From positions 1 to 34,709 of the forward strand of contig NZ_VJZE01000045.1 of NCBI RefSeq assembly GCF_009377205.1: 34,709 nucleotides of DNA, given 5' to 3'. The notes beneath the pieces are model-generated. The model was not told where the DNA came from, did no database searches, and saw only the letters and a list, made by a program, of their open reading frames with translations. Positions 1 to 9,999 of this stretch are shown piece by piece. The DNA comes from Streptomyces phyllanthi (lineage in GTDB: Bacteria; Actinomycetota; Actinomycetes; Streptomycetales; Streptomycetaceae). The position numbers were made by a program, and so were the translations under genes. The stretch's first letter is position 1; each line of letters opens with the position of its first letter.

Positions 1-2
1 GT

Positions 3-530
3 CCCAGCCCCAGCCCCAGCCCCAGCCCCAAGGGAACGGCCGCAACGCCCTCGGCGACCGCGACCACCAACCTGCTCACCCCCAAGAACATCCGGATCGT
101 GATCAAGGCATTCGAGGAGGCATCGGGAAGCGACAGCTTCGGTGACTTCACCGTCTACCCGGAACACGCCTCGGCCTCCATGATGGTGCCCGGCAGCCGG
201 ACCCGGTACGTCAACTACACCTACCGTCCCGGCACCGGAGCGGAGCAGGGCATCATCAAGGGCACCCTTACCAGCAGCTACGAGCCGGTGAGCGCGAAGA
301 CCCTGAAGGACCTCCGGTGGGACGCCGTGCCCGCCCTGCTCGCCCGGGCGGACAAGGAGCTGAAGGTCGAGGAGCCGACGAGCCGCTACGTGATGATGCG
401 GCAGCCGAACACCGTCTTCGACACTCCCGTCGGCATAAAGGTCTACCTCAGCAACGAATACAGCGAGAGCGGCGTCCTGGAGGCCGACGCCCAGGGCAGG
501 GTGGAAGAGGTGAGACCGGCCGGCCGATGA
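3..530 (+). CDS. C-terminal part of a secreted or membrane-anchored protein, possibly a Ser/Thr kinase tail (5' truncated)
   Basis: The frame is open from base 3 to the TGA at 528-530, so the gene enters from outside the window. It begins with a Pro-Ser repeat (PSPSPSPSPK) encoded by a CCCCAG hexamer repeat, typical of a linker between a membrane anchor and an extracytoplasmic domain. After a Thr/Ala-rich stretch comes a globular domain of about 145 residues starting near NLLTPKNIR and containing FTVYPEHAS, WDAVPALL and VYLSNEYSESG. From memory, similar domains sit at the C-termini of Streptomyces Ser/Thr protein kinases and related membrane proteins. No kinase domain is visible here, so that assignment is tentative. 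The GTG at 99 is in frame but internal to the domain and is not the real start. It shows no link to the betaine locus. Confidence 0.6.
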   Translation, partial: PSPSPSPSPKGTAATPSATATTNLLTPKNIRIVIKAFEEASGSDSFGDFTVYPEHASASMMVPGSRTRYVNYTYRPGTGAEQGIIKGTLTSSYEPVSAKTLKDLRWDAVPALLARADKELKVEEPTSRYVMMRQPNTVFDTPVGIKVYLSNEYSESGVLEADAQGRVEEVRPAGR

Positions 531-998
531 GCCGCCCTCGCCTCGGATGTGCGGATCGGCACGCTGGAGCGCGATCGGGTTGGTGAAGTTCACTTCGCAT
601 GGGCCCGGTCCCCTCGGCGCGCAGCCTGCCGACAAGTCCGGCGTCCATCCGTACCAGAGGAACGCGAGCCCGCCGTACGGGATTTCAGGCACCCTGCGCA
701 CCGATGGGGTAGCGCACGGGCGTCAACCGGGTAGCCGCGCCGCCCGTCGTGGACCTCAGGGCCGGCGGGCAGGCCGTGGCAGTGGCCGTCAGGACCGTGT
801 CGTACGACGGTTCGGCGGCGAGTGCCTCCACGGCATGCTGCCCGGCCGGCGATGTCGTTGTCGCCGAGAACAAGACGGTGCCTGTCCCTTCCCCGGCCCC
901 GGCCGACTGGGCCCGTATCCCTGCTGGTGACTTCGGCCGCGACTGTCGGGGCCCGACGTGGCACTTCCCTTGACAACCCCGGAGCCGAACGGAAACCA
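531..998. other. Non-coding interval upstream of glyA
   Basis: This stretch of roughly 470 bases has short open frames on both strands, but none has a convincing ribosome binding site or a recognisable protein. No tRNA, glycine-riboswitch core or strong hairpin was seen. Its right end carries a -35-like TTGACA at 970-975 and a weak -10 (AACCAT, 994-999) that lead into the paired operator at 999-1036. It may include degraded coding DNA, but nothing can be named. Confidence 0.5.
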
Positions 999-1036
999 TG
1001 TTTCACATAAAGAAGCATGTTGCGAAATACGAAACA
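999..1036 (+). promoter_or_regulatory. Tandem 19-bp operator pair at the glyA promoter (putative IclR site)
   Basis: Two abutting 19-mers, TGTTTCACATAAAGAAGCA (999-1017) and TGTTGCGAAATACGAAACA (1018-1036), match the shared pattern nnTTGCG-n5-CGCAACn. The second is a near-perfect palindrome. A TTGACA -35 lies at 970-975, 29 bp before the first box, and the weak -10 AACCAT (994-999) touches the box. This position fits repression. The glyA start codon is 72 bp downstream. Confidence 0.72.
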
Positions 1037-1107
1037 AACCCTGCGTACTCTCGACGCTCTTCGACCGGCTCCGCCGCGCCTTGCGCCCCAACTGAAGGAA
1101 GACGCAG

Positions 1108-2370
1108 ATGACCGTTCTGAACGCGCCCCTGCATGAGCTCGACCCCGCTGTCGCAGCCGCCGTCGACGCCGAGCTCAACCGTCAGCAGTCCACCCTCGAG
1201 ATGATCGCCTCCGAGAACTTCGCGCCCGTCGCGGTCATGGAGGCCCAGGGCTCGGTGCTGACCAACAAGTACGCCGAGGGCTACCCGGGCCGCCGCTACT
1301 ACGGCGGCTGCGAACACGTCGACGTGGTCGAGCGGATCGCCATCGACCGGCTCAAGGAGCTCTTCGGCGCCGAGTACGCCAACGTCCAGCCGCACTCGGG
1401 CGCCTCCGCCAACCAGGCCGCCCTGTTCGCCCTGGCCCAGCCCGGCGACACCGTCCTCGGCCTGGACCTGGCCCACGGCGGCCATCTGACCCACGGTATG
1501 CGGCTGAACTTCTCGGGCAAGCAGTTCAACGTGGTGCCCTACCACGTGGACGACGACGGCCTGGTCGACATGGCCGAGGTCGAGCAGCTCGCCAAGGAGC
1601 ACCGGCCGAAGGTGATCATCGCCGGCTGGTCGGCGTACCCGCGTCAGCTGGACTTCGCGGAGTTCCGGCGGATCGCGGACGAGGTCGGGGCGTACCTGTG
1701 GGTCGACATGGCGCACTTCGCGGGCCTGGTCGCGGCGGGCCTGCACCCGAACCCGGTGGAGTTCGCGGACGTCGTCACCTCCACCACCCACAAGACGCTG
1801 GGCGGCCCGCGCGGCGGCATCATCCTGGCCAGGAAGGACTTCGCGAAGAAGCTCAACTCGTCCGTCTTCCCCGGCTTCCAGGGCGGCCCTCTGGAGCATG
1901 TGATCGCGGCCAAGGCGGTCTCCTTCAAGGTCGTCGGCTCGGAGGAGTTCAAGGAGCGCCAGCGCCGTACGGTCGAGGGCGCCAGGATCCTCGCCGAGCG
2001 GCTCACCGCGCCGGACGCCCGCGAGGCCGGCGTGAACGTCCTGTCCGGCGGCACCGACGTGCACCTGATCCTGGTCGACCTGCGGAACTCCGAGCTGGAC
2101 GGGCAGCAGGCCGAGGACCGCCTCCACGAGGTCGGCATCACCGTCAACCGCAACGCCGTCCCGAACGACCCGCGCCCGCCGATGGTGACCTCGGGGCTCA
2201 GGATCGGCACGCCCGCCCTGGCCACCCGCGGCTTCATGGCCGAGGACTTCGCCGAGGTCGCGGACGTCATCGCCGAGGCGCTCAAGCCGTCGTACGACGT
2301 GGAGGCGCTGAAGGCCCGGGTGAAGGCCCTGGCCGACAAGCACCCGCTGTACCCCGGTCTGACGCCGTAA
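1108..2370 (+). CDS. glyA: Serine hydroxymethyltransferase
   Basis: A PLP enzyme that interconverts glycine plus 5,10-methylene-THF with serine plus THF. Here it would consume glycine from betaine demethylation and methylene-THF from the GcvT-type demethylase. The 420-residue length is normal. Clear family signatures are IASENF near residue 34, GCEHVD near 67, [11 protein letters not shown] near 198, and [13 protein letters not shown], in which Lys229 should form the Schiff base with PLP. The ATG is preceded by GAAGGAAG about 7 bases upstream. sdaA follows after 75 bp on the same strand, suggesting a glycine-to-pyruvate module. The promoter has the tandem box of the betaine regulon. No gcvT or gcvH accompanies it, so this is probably a catabolic copy and not the housekeeping one. 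That last point is inference. Confidence 0.96.
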   Translation: MTVLNAPLHELDPAVAAAVDAELNRQQSTLEMIASENFAPVAVMEAQGSVLTNKYAEGYPGRRYYGGCEHVDVVERIAIDRLKELFGAEYANVQPHSGASANQAALFALAQPGDTVLGLDLAHGGHLTHGMRLNFSGKQFNVVPYHVDDDGLVDMAEVEQLAKEHRPKVIIAGWSAYPRQLDFAEFRRIADEVGAYLWVDMAHFAGLVAAGLHPNPVEFADVVTSTTHKTLGGPRGGIILARKDFAKKLNSSVFPGFQGGPLEHVIAAKAVSFKVVGSEEFKERQRRTVEGARILAERLTAPDAREAGVNVLSGGTDVHLILVDLRNSELDGQQAEDRLHEVGITVNRNAVPNDPRPPMVTSGLRIGTPALATRGFMAEDFAEVADVIAEALKPSYDVEALKARVKALADKHPLYPGLTP

Positions 2371-2445
2371 GTCCTGCCGACGGCAGTGGAGGGGTGCCCG
2401 TTCCCGGTGCCCCTCACCTCCGCACCATGACCCTGGAGCTCGTTC

Positions 2446-3828
<1,383 letters not shown>

Positions 3829-3861
3829 GCGGACGCGCGTCCCCGTCCCGTCCGTCACGAC

Positions 3862-3901
3862 GGGCAAGGGTCCGCCCGGTTCACCGGACGGACCCTTGCC
3901 C
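3862..3901 (+). terminator. Intrinsic terminator after sdaA
   Basis: The arms GGGCAAGGGTCCG (3862-3874) and CGGACCCTTGCCC (3889-3901) form a perfect 13-bp stem with a 14-base loop. It lies between the convergent sdaA and folD genes and could act in both directions. There is no long U tract, which is usual in Streptomyces. Confidence 0.8.
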
Positions 3902-3969
3902 CCATGCCCTCAGTGCCCGACTGCCGGCATCAGGTCGATACTGCGGGGACTGCGGATCGAGCAGGTACT

Positions 3970-4011
3970 AGGTGGCCGTCGTGTTCATCCAGGTGGCCGT
4001 CGCGTTCATGC
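3970..4011. repeat. 21-bp imperfect tandem repeat at the 3' end of folD
   Basis: Positions 3970-3990 and 3991-4011 are two consecutive 21-bp copies differing at two positions. Both contain AGGTGGCCGTCG. The second copy overlaps the folD stop codon, so the first duplicates the end of the gene in the downstream non-coding DNA. It looks like a simple replication-slippage duplication. Confidence 0.75.
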
Positions 4012-4866
4012 GGCGTTCGCGTTCCTCTCGGCCGCCTCGACCACGTTGGCGAGCAGCATCGCCCGTGTCATGGGGCCCACGCCCCCGGGCATGGGTGCGA
4101 GCCAGCCGGCGACCGTGGCGGCCTCCGGGTGCACATCGCCGACCAGTCCCCGGTCGGTGCGGGTGATGCCGACGTCCAGGACCGCCGCGCCCGGGCGCAG
4201 CATGTCCTTGGTGATCAGCCCGGGCGAACCGGCGGCCGCGATGACGATGTCCGCCTCGCGTACGTGCCAGGCCAGGCCCTTGGTACCGGTGTGGCAGAGG
4301 GTGACGGTCGCGTTCTCGGACCTGCGGGTGAGGAGGAGTCCGATGGGACGTCCCACGGTGATGCCCCGGCCGATCACGCACACCCGCGCTCCGGCGAGCG
4401 GCACGTCGTGGCGGCGGAGCAGTTCGACGATGCCGCGCGGGGTGCACGGCAGCGGGGCCCCGACGCCCAGGACGAGCCGGCCGAGGTTGACGGGGTGCAG
4501 GCCGTCGGCGTCCTTGGCCGGGTCCATGCGTTCCAGTACGGCGTCCGCGTCCAGGTGGCGCGGGAGCGGGAGCTGGACGATGTAACCGGTGCAGGCGGGG
4601 TCGGCGTTGAGCTCGTCGATGACGTCCTCGACCTGCTGCTGGGTGGCGTCGGCGGGCAGTTCCCGGCGCAGGGAGGCGATGCCCACCTGTGCGCAGTCCC
4701 GGTGCTTGCCTGCGACGTAGGCGTGACTGCCGGGGTCCTCGCCGACGAGGACGGTGCCGAGCCCGGGCGGGCGGCCGGCGGCAGCCGTCAGCTTGGTCAC
4801 GCGTTCGGCGAGTTCGCGGCGGATGGCGGCGGCGGTCGCCTTGCCGTCGAGCAGCTGTGCGTTCAC
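4006..4866 (-). CDS. folD: Bifunctional methylene-THF dehydrogenase / methenyl-THF cyclohydrolase
   Basis: Oxidises 5,10-methylene-THF to methenyl-THF (NADP-linked) and hydrolyses it to 10-formyl-THF in the cytoplasm. With the GcvT-domain demethylase supplying methylene-THF and PurU removing formyl-THF, it links methyl-group oxidation to formate. The chosen GTG at 4866 has AAAAGGAG 8 bases upstream and gives 286 residues beginning [19 protein letters not shown], the expected family start and length. Recognisable motifs are YVAGKHRDC (active-site Lys region), [24 protein letters not shown] in the Rossmann domain, and the C-terminal [14 protein letters not shown]. The gene begins 21 bp after the stop of a decayed dehydrogenase gene, so the two were probably once cotranscribed. 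The promoter that drives folD now is not obvious. Confidence 0.95.
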   Translation of the reverse strand: MNAQLLDGKATAAAIRRELAERVTKLTAAAGRPPGLGTVLVGEDPGSHAYVAGKHRDCAQVGIASLRRELPADATQQQVEDVIDELNADPACTGYIVQLPLPRHLDADAVLERMDPAKDADGLHPVNLGRLVLGVGAPLPCTPRGIVELLRRHDVPLAGARVCVIGRGITVGRPIGLLLTRRSENATVTLCHTGTKGLAWHVREADIVIAAAGSPGLITKDMLRPGAAVLDVGITRTDRGLVGDVHPEAATVAGWLAPMPGGVGPMTRAMLLANVVEAAERNANAA

Positions 4867-4886
4867 CGGCAGTGCTCCTTTTCCCA

Positions 4887-5170
4887 TCAAGTCGGTCCTG
4901 TGCGCTGGCCACGGAGGCGGGTCATGGTCGGATCGAAGCAGGGTTCCTCGACGACGACCGCGCCTCGACGCTCTGGTCGAAGTAGCGATGTGCACGGGTG
5001 GTGCCGGGGGTGGCGAGTTCGGCGGGGAGCCAGGCATGTGCCCTCGGTGCGGCCGTGAGCGGGGCTGGTGACGTAGCCGACGGGCCGGTCCCGTCGCACA
5101 CCGGTTCCGTGCCCATGACGACGGCCTGCGGGTCGTCGGTGTCGGGACTGTCCAGGAACACGGCGCCTCG
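4887..5170 (-). pseudogene. Decayed C-terminus of a GcvT-domain FAD dehydrogenase (dimethylglycine/sarcosine type)
   Basis: Read on the minus strand, homology alternates between two frames. One frame gives [12 protein letters not shown], the other gives [12 protein letters not shown], the first resumes with [14 protein letters not shown] and RYFDQSVEA, and the second ends [16 protein letters not shown] before the TGA at 4887-4889. Together these follow the GcvT C-terminal domain pattern G-EP, YVTS/T, A-LP, Y(F/M), FDP---R-R also present at the end of the intact 5503-8007 protein. At least three frameshifts are needed, and the FAD domain and most of the folate domain are gone. The remnant abuts folD and sits behind a GntR-type box at 5224, as though it once headed a folD operon. 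Its substrate cannot be known; a second N-demethylase is plausible. Confidence 0.72.
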
Positions 5171-5223
5171 GAGCGGGCCGCACCTCGATGTACACATCAC
5201 CGCTCATCCCGCGACTGACATCC

Positions 5224-5239
5224 AACTGATATACAAAAG
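5224..5239 (-). promoter_or_regulatory. Putative GntR operator and promoter facing the decayed dehydrogenase and folD
   Basis: AACTGATATACAAAAG (5224-5239) shares A-A/G-CTG-A/G-TATA with the boxes at 5463 and 13893. On the minus strand a consensus TTGACA -35 lies at 5245-5250 just upstream and the box falls in the spacer. This looks like a surviving promoter of the lost gene, possibly now serving folD. Confidence 0.5.
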
Positions 5240-5427
5240 CCTCTGTCAAGGACCACTGCGCCTCTTTCGCCGCTCCGGCAGGAAATGGGCCCGGATCGCC
5301 TGGAACTCGGACCGCTTGGCCGAGAGGACCTGCTGTCAGGCGTGGGCGCGGGGGCTTGCGCGGCGGCCGTCCAGCGCGACCGGTCCGCCTCGCGAAGTCG
5401 CTTGAGCGAAGTTCGGCGCATTGACCC
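5240..5427. other. Intergenic DNA between divergent GntR-type promoters
   Basis: No gene, hairpin or repeat is supported here. The interval separates the minus-strand promoter of the decayed dehydrogenase from the plus-strand promoter of the dehydrogenase-etf operon. Confidence 0.5.
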
Positions 5428-5479
5428 TTGACCGCCGAGCGACTGTCACATAGCGTGCCTACAACTGGTATATCAATTG
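5428..5479 (+). promoter_or_regulatory. Promoter and GntR-type operator of the dehydrogenase-etf operon
   Basis: A -35 TTGACC (5428-5433) and -10 TAGCGT (5451-5456) are separated by 17 bp. The expected transcription start near 5463 falls on the motif AACTGGTATATCAATTG (5463-5479), shared with 5224-5239 and, inverted, with 13893-13909 at the gntR gene. A motif on the start site fits repression by the GntR protein encoded at 13160-13831. Confidence 0.6.
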
Positions 5480-5502
5480 AGTGTCACCCTGAGGGAGGCG
5501 TC

Positions 5503-8007
5503 ATGGCAGAGGTCCCAACGCAGGCCAAATGCGTCGTCATCGGCTCCGGCATCGTCGGAAACAGCCTGGTCCACCACCTGGCCCGGCTCGGCTGGCGCGA
5601 CATCGTGCAGCTCGACAAGGGCCCGCTGCCCAACCCCGGCGGCTCGACCGGCCACGCCTCCAACTTCATCTTCCCCGTCGACCACTCCCGTGAGAACACC
5701 GACCTCACGCTGGACTCGGTGCGGCAGTACAAGGAGCTGGGCGTCTTCACCGAGTCCGGCGGTTTCGAGATCGCGCGTACCGAGGAGCGCATGGAGGAGC
5801 TGCGCCGCCGGATGTCCAGCGCCAAGGCCTGGGGCATCGAGTCGGAGCTGGTCTCTCCCGCCTTCGTCAAGGAGAAGGTGCCGTTCATCGAGGAGGACCA
5901 GTTCATCGGCGCCTTCTGGACGCCGAGTGTCGGCGTCGTCGACTCCCTGCGCGCCGGCACGATCATGCGTGACGGCGCCATCGAGAGCGGCGCGCTGACC
6001 AGCGTGCCCAACGTCGAGGTGGTCGGCCTGGACGTCGAGGACGGCCGGATCCGCCGGGTGCGCACGAACAAGGGCGACATCGAGGCCGAGTACGTCGTGA
6101 TCGCCTGTGGCGTGTGGAGCCCGAAGATCGGCGACATGGCCGGCGTCAGCATCCCGCTGACCCCCGCCGTCCACCAGATGATCTCCGTCGGCCCCTGCCC
6201 GCAGCTGTCCGGCCTGCCCGGCGAGATCAACTTCCCGATCGTCCGGGACATGGACACCTTCTGCTACGAGCGTCAGCACGGCGCGGACATGGAGGTCGGT
6301 TCCTACGCCCACCGGGCGATCCTGCACGAGCCGGAGGACATCCCGAGCAACGAGCAGTCCAAGCTCAGCCCCACCGAGATGCCGTTCACCTCCGACGACT
6401 TCGACACGCAGCTGGAGCAGGCCTACGAGCTGATGCCCGAGCTGCTGGGCGCCGAGGGCGCCGAGATGCGGTACGCGATCAACGGCCTGCTGTCGCTGAC
6501 CTGTGACGGCAACCCGATCCTCGGCGAGAGCCACGTCAAGGGGCTGTGGACGGCGGCCGCGGTGTGGATCAAGGAGGGCCCGGGCGTCGGCCGCGCGGTC
6601 GCGGAGTGGATGGTCCACGGCCACAGCGAGATCGACATCTCGCACAGCGACATCGCCCGGTTCTACCCCCACCAGATGCGCCGCGAGCACACCCGGCTGC
6701 GCACCACCGAGTCGTTCATCAAGACCTACGGGATCGTCCACCCCGCCGAGCAGTACGAGTCCGACCGCGAGCAGCGGCTCTCCCCGATGTTCGAGTCGGA
6801 GAAGAAGCTCGGTGCGGTCTTCTTCGAGGCCGTCGGCTGGGAGCGCCCGCAGTGGTACGAGTCCAACGCCGACCTCCTGGAGGTCTACGGCGACCGCGTG
6901 ATGCCGCGCGAGCACGAGTGGGACGCCCGCTGGTGGAGCCCGATCATCAACGCCGAGCACCTGCGGATGCGCGAGTCCGCGGGCGTCATCGACCTGACCG
7001 CCTTCGCGATCTTCGACATCACCGGTCCCGGCGCGCTGGACGCCGTGCAGCGCACCTGTGTCGCGCAGTGCAACGTGCCGGTCGGCAAGGTGATCTACAC
7101 CCCGGTGCTCGACGGGAAGGGCGGGTTCCGCTCCGACCTCACCGTGATGCGTCTGGGTGAGGACCACTACCGGGTCGTCACCGGCGGCGCGCACGGCATG
7201 GCGGACAAGAAGTGGTTCGCCGACCAGCTCGGCGACGACGCGTCCCTGGTGGACCTCACCGACCAGGTCTCCACGATCGGACTGTGGGGCCCGAAGGCCC
7301 GCGACATCCTGTCGCAGCTGACCGACGCGGACGTCTCCCACGAGGGCTTCGGCTTCCTCAGCTGCCGCGAGATCGACGTCGACGGCATCACCGTGCTGGC
7401 CTCCCGTATCTCCTACGTCGGCGAGCTCGGCTGGGAGCTGTACGTCCCCTTCGACCAGGCCGCCGCGCTGTGGGACAAGCTGCTCACGGCGGGCGCGCCC
7501 CTGGGTGCCCGCCCGGTCGGCATCGGCGTCTACGTGACCACGGGCCGGATCGAGAAGGCCTACCGCGCCTTCGGCCTCGAGCTCGACGGCGAGCGCTCCA
7601 TCATCGAGGCGGGCATGCAGCGCCCGAAGGTCAAGGGTGCCGACTTCATCGGCAAGGAGGCCTACCTGGCGCAGCGTGCCAGTGAGCCGGCGGCGGTGCT
7701 GTGCACGCTGGCCGTCGACGACCACACGTCGGCGTCCGGGGTGAAGCGGTACATGCTCGGTGGCGAGCCGATCCTGACCCGCTCCGGCGAGTCGCTCGTC
7801 GACGGGCACGGACACCACCCGTACGTCACCACCGCCGGCTCGGCCCCCTCGCTGGGCAAGCACCTGCTGCTGGCGTACCTGCCGGTCGACCAGGCCCAGG
7901 TCGGCAACGAGCTCGCGGTCTCCTACATGGAGGAGCTCTACCCCGTGACCGTGATCGGCAACGACGCCACGCCCCCCTTCGACCCGGACAACGAGCGGAT
8001 CCGTTGA
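5503..8007 (+). CDS. Dimethylglycine/sarcosine dehydrogenase-like FAD protein with GcvT folate domain
   Basis: A two-module N-demethylase. The N-terminal FAD amine-oxidoreductase module (about residues 1-425) starts CVVIGSGIVGNSLVHHLA, a dinucleotide-binding motif. GGSTGHASNF then places His51 where dimethylglycine oxidases and dehydrogenases attach FAD covalently. From about residue 427 (MFESEKKLGAVFFEAVGWERP) comes a GcvT domain, and from about 730 its C-terminal barrel, expected to pass the methyl group to THF as 5,10-methylene-THF. The ATG at 5503 is 4 bases after GAGGGAGG and gives 834 residues, close to known dimethylglycine oxidases. etfB and etfA follow directly, so electrons probably go to ETF and not to oxygen. 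Context favours dimethylglycine, but sarcosine or both are possible. No heterotetrameric sarcosine oxidase genes are seen. Control appears to be through the GntR-type box. Confidence 0.85.
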   Translation: MAEVPTQAKCVVIGSGIVGNSLVHHLARLGWRDIVQLDKGPLPNPGGSTGHASNFIFPVDHSRENTDLTLDSVRQYKELGVFTESGGFEIARTEERMEELRRRMSSAKAWGIESELVSPAFVKEKVPFIEEDQFIGAFWTPSVGVVDSLRAGTIMRDGAIESGALTSVPNVEVVGLDVEDGRIRRVRTNKGDIEAEYVVIACGVWSPKIGDMAGVSIPLTPAVHQMISVGPCPQLSGLPGEINFPIVRDMDTFCYERQHGADMEVGSYAHRAILHEPEDIPSNEQSKLSPTEMPFTSDDFDTQLEQAYELMPELLGAEGAEMRYAINGLLSLTCDGNPILGESHVKGLWTAAAVWIKEGPGVGRAVAEWMVHGHSEIDISHSDIARFYPHQMRREHTRLRTTESFIKTYGIVHPAEQYESDREQRLSPMFESEKKLGAVFFEAVGWERPQWYESNADLLEVYGDRVMPREHEWDARWWSPIINAEHLRMRESAGVIDLTAFAIFDITGPGALDAVQRTCVAQCNVPVGKVIYTPVLDGKGGFRSDLTVMRLGEDHYRVVTGGAHGMADKKWFADQLGDDASLVDLTDQVSTIGLWGPKARDILSQLTDADVSHEGFGFLSCREIDVDGITVLASRISYVGELGWELYVPFDQAAALWDKLLTAGAPLGARPVGIGVYVTTGRIEKAYRAFGLELDGERSIIEAGMQRPKVKGADFIGKEAYLAQRASEPAAVLCTLAVDDHTSASGVKRYMLGGEPILTRSGESLVDGHGHHPYVTTAGSAPSLGKHLLLAYLPVDQAQVGNELAVSYMEELYPVTVIGNDATPPFDPDNERIR

Positions 8008-8056
8008 TGGCAAGGCTGTCAGTAGTCGGACCTGTCGAGACCAGGAGAGGTGAACG

Positions 8057-8827
8057 ATGACGAACGTATTGGTCTGCATCAAGCGGGTCCCTGACTCCTC
8101 CGGTGAGGTCCTGCTCACCGACGACAAGCAGGGTGTCGACGGAAGGTACGTCGGCTTCACCGTGAGCAACCACGAGAGCTGTGCGGTCGAACTGGCGGTC
8201 CAGACCGCCGAGGCGACCGGCGGTACGGTCACGCTGCTCACGGTCGGCCCGCCCGAGGCCACCGAGCAGCTGCGGGACACGCTGGCGCTCGGCTGCCACG
8301 CCGCCGTACTGGTGGAGGCGGAGCCGACCCGGCTGGGCCCGGCCGACGTGGCCCGGGAGATCGCCCAGGTCGTGCGTGAGAAGGAGGCCGCGGGCACGAC
8401 GTACGACCTGATCCTGCTGGGCAACGACGCCGCCGACAGCGGCGACTTCCAGGTGGGCATCCGGATGGCCCACGCGCTCGGCCGGCCGGTGGTCAACGGT
8501 GTGTCGACGGTCGAGGTGGCCGACAACAACATGACCGCCCGGGGCGACGGCCCCGACGGTGAGGAGACCTACTCCCTGCCGCTGCCCGCGGTCGCCACCG
8601 TGCTCGAGGGCGGGGTGGAGCCGCGCTATCCGACGCTGAGGGGCCGGATGGCGGCCAAGAAGGTCGAGATCGAGAGCCGCGCCCTGTCGGCCGAGCCCGC
8701 CGGGGCGCACCGGGTGCAGCTGCTGCTGCCCCCGCCCGCGCCGTCGACGGTCGAGGTGCTGGGCGAGGGCCCGGAGGCGGCCGGTGCGGTCGCGGACCTG
8801 TTCGGAAAGCTGGGGGTGACCCGATGA
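8057..8827 (+). CDS. etfB: Electron transfer flavoprotein beta subunit
   Basis: The smaller ETF subunit, which holds AMP in most ETFs and forms the shuttle with EtfA. It has 256 residues, a usual length, opening MTNVLVCIKRVPDSSGEV, with EtfB-like HESCAVELAVQ, GNDAADSGDFQVG and LPAVATVLEGGVEPRYPTLRGRMAAKK. It starts 49 bp after the dehydrogenase stop, preceded by AGGAGAGG. Its TGA overlaps the ATG of the next gene by four bases (ATGA), implying translational coupling. The C-terminal 50 residues are Pro/Ala-rich. Placement right behind a flavin demethylase indicates a dedicated acceptor and not the general beta-oxidation ETF. Confidence 0.92.
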   Translation: MTNVLVCIKRVPDSSGEVLLTDDKQGVDGRYVGFTVSNHESCAVELAVQTAEATGGTVTLLTVGPPEATEQLRDTLALGCHAAVLVEAEPTRLGPADVAREIAQVVREKEAAGTTYDLILLGNDAADSGDFQVGIRMAHALGRPVVNGVSTVEVADNNMTARGDGPDGEETYSLPLPAVATVLEGGVEPRYPTLRGRMAAKKVEIESRALSAEPAGAHRVQLLLPPPAPSTVEVLGEGPEAAGAVADLFGKLGVTR

Positions 8828-9813
8828 TTCTGGTGCTGATCGAGACCGAGAACGGCGCCGCGAGCGAGATCTCGCTGGAGACCCTCGCCTTCGCCCGGTC
8901 GCTGTCGGCCGAGGGCGGTGGCATCGCCATCCGCGCGGTCGTGGTCGGCGCGGTCGAGGACCGCGACGCGCTGGCGGCCGAGCTCGGCACCCACGGCGCG
9001 GCCGAGGTCCACCACGCGGTGGGCGAAGCGTTCACGTCGTACGCCGGAGCCGCCTGGGCGGCGGCACTGCAGGCGATCCGCGAGTCGACCCGCTCCGTCG
9101 TGGTCACCGCCGCGGGCTCGCCCCGGGGCAACGAGGTGCTGGCGCATCTCGCCGCCCGGCTCGACGTGCCCATGGCCGCCAACGCGGTCGCCTTCCACGG
9201 CCTGGCGCCGTTCGTGGTGACGCGGCAGGTGGTCGGCGGGGCGGCCATGGAGGAGATGAAGCTCGACCAGCGGCCCGCGATCTTCTCCGTCGCCGGCCAC
9301 TCGTGGGCCGTGTCACCGGTGGAGGGCGCGTCGCCCGCCGCCTGGGTGGAGGTGACCCCCGAGGTCGCCGAGTCCGACCTCGTGGCGCGGGTCGTGTCGA
9401 CCGGCACCAAGGAGGTCGACCACTCCGACTCGCTGAAGTCCGCCAAGGTCGTCGTGGGTGCCGGGCGCGGGGCGGGTGGCGCGGACGGCTTCGGCGCGGT
9501 CGCCGAGCTCGCCGAGCTGCTCGGCGGCGCGGTGGGTGTGTCCCGGGTGGTCACCTCGCTGGGCTGGCGGCCCCACCACGAGCAGGTCGGCCAGACCGGC
9601 TCCCGGATCAGCCCGGACCTGTACATCCCGTGCGGGATCTCCGGTGCCATCCAGCACTGGGCCGGCTGCGCGTCGTCGAAGACGATCCTCGCGATCAACA
9701 CCGATCCCGAGGCGCCGATGATGACCAAGGCGAACTACGCCGTCGTGGGCGACATGCACGAGGTCCTCCCCGCGATCATCGAGGAGCTCAAGTCGCGCGG
9801 GGTGAGCGGCTGA
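8824..9813 (+). CDS. etfA: Electron transfer flavoprotein alpha subunit
   Basis: The larger ETF subunit, carrying the redox FAD. It has 329 residues. The C-terminal FAD domain is unmistakable: KVVVGAGRGAGG near residue 214, then SLGWRPHHEQVGQTG, LYIPCGISGAIQHWAGC and ILAINTDPEAPMM. It overlaps etfB by four bases. The N-terminal half is the usual alpha/beta domain with less conserved sequence. EtfBA would take electrons from the upstream demethylase and deliver them to the membrane Fe-S oxidoreductase encoded from 10195. A hairpin at 9913-9946 may attenuate transcription between the two. Confidence 0.93.
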   Translation: MILVLIETENGAASEISLETLAFARSLSAEGGGIAIRAVVVGAVEDRDALAAELGTHGAAEVHHAVGEAFTSYAGAAWAAALQAIRESTRSVVVTAAGSPRGNEVLAHLAARLDVPMAANAVAFHGLAPFVVTRQVVGGAAMEEMKLDQRPAIFSVAGHSWAVSPVEGASPAAWVEVTPEVAESDLVARVVSTGTKEVDHSDSLKSAKVVVGAGRGAGGADGFGAVAELAELLGGAVGVSRVVTSLGWRPHHEQVGQTGSRISPDLYIPCGISGAIQHWAGCASSKTILAINTDPEAPMMTKANYAVVGDMHEVLPAIIEELKSRGVSG

Positions 9814-9912
9814 GGCGCGTGACCGACGGCTGACGGCTGCTGAGTGACGTGGCGCAGCGGGAACCCAGAGTCCCGCCGCCGCTGCGAAGCAGCTGATCGC
9901 CCTGGAGCGAGC

Positions 9913-9946
9913 GAGGCTGCGGCGTCTGCAAGGGAGCCGCAGCCTC
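9913..9946 (+). terminator. Hairpin after etfA, probable terminator or attenuator
   Basis: The arms GAGGCTGCGGC (9913-9923) and GCCGCAGCCTC (9936-9946) form a perfect 11-bp GC-rich stem with a 12-base loop, 100 bp after etfA. Because the next gene on the same strand is functionally linked, partial read-through is possible. Confidence 0.65.
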
Positions 9947-9999
9947 CTCCGCTCTGTCACGATGGGGCACCGAATCCGCGCCCACGGATCCGCACCCCC

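Noticed and set aside
531..998. Short open frames and a possible glycine riboswitch or decayed gene upstream of glyA
   Set aside because: No recognisable protein, start signal or aptamer core could be found by eye. Left as non-coding.
5428..5502. TTG at 5428 as the start of the dehydrogenase
   Set aside because: That codon is part of the -35 element. The ATG at 5503 has GAGGGAGG 4 bases upstream and begins the conserved FAD motif region.
5473..8532. A 1019-codon antisense frame opposite the dehydrogenase and etfB
   Set aside because: Compositional shadow of the GC-rich third codon positions. No domain or ribosome binding site, and it crosses two real genes.
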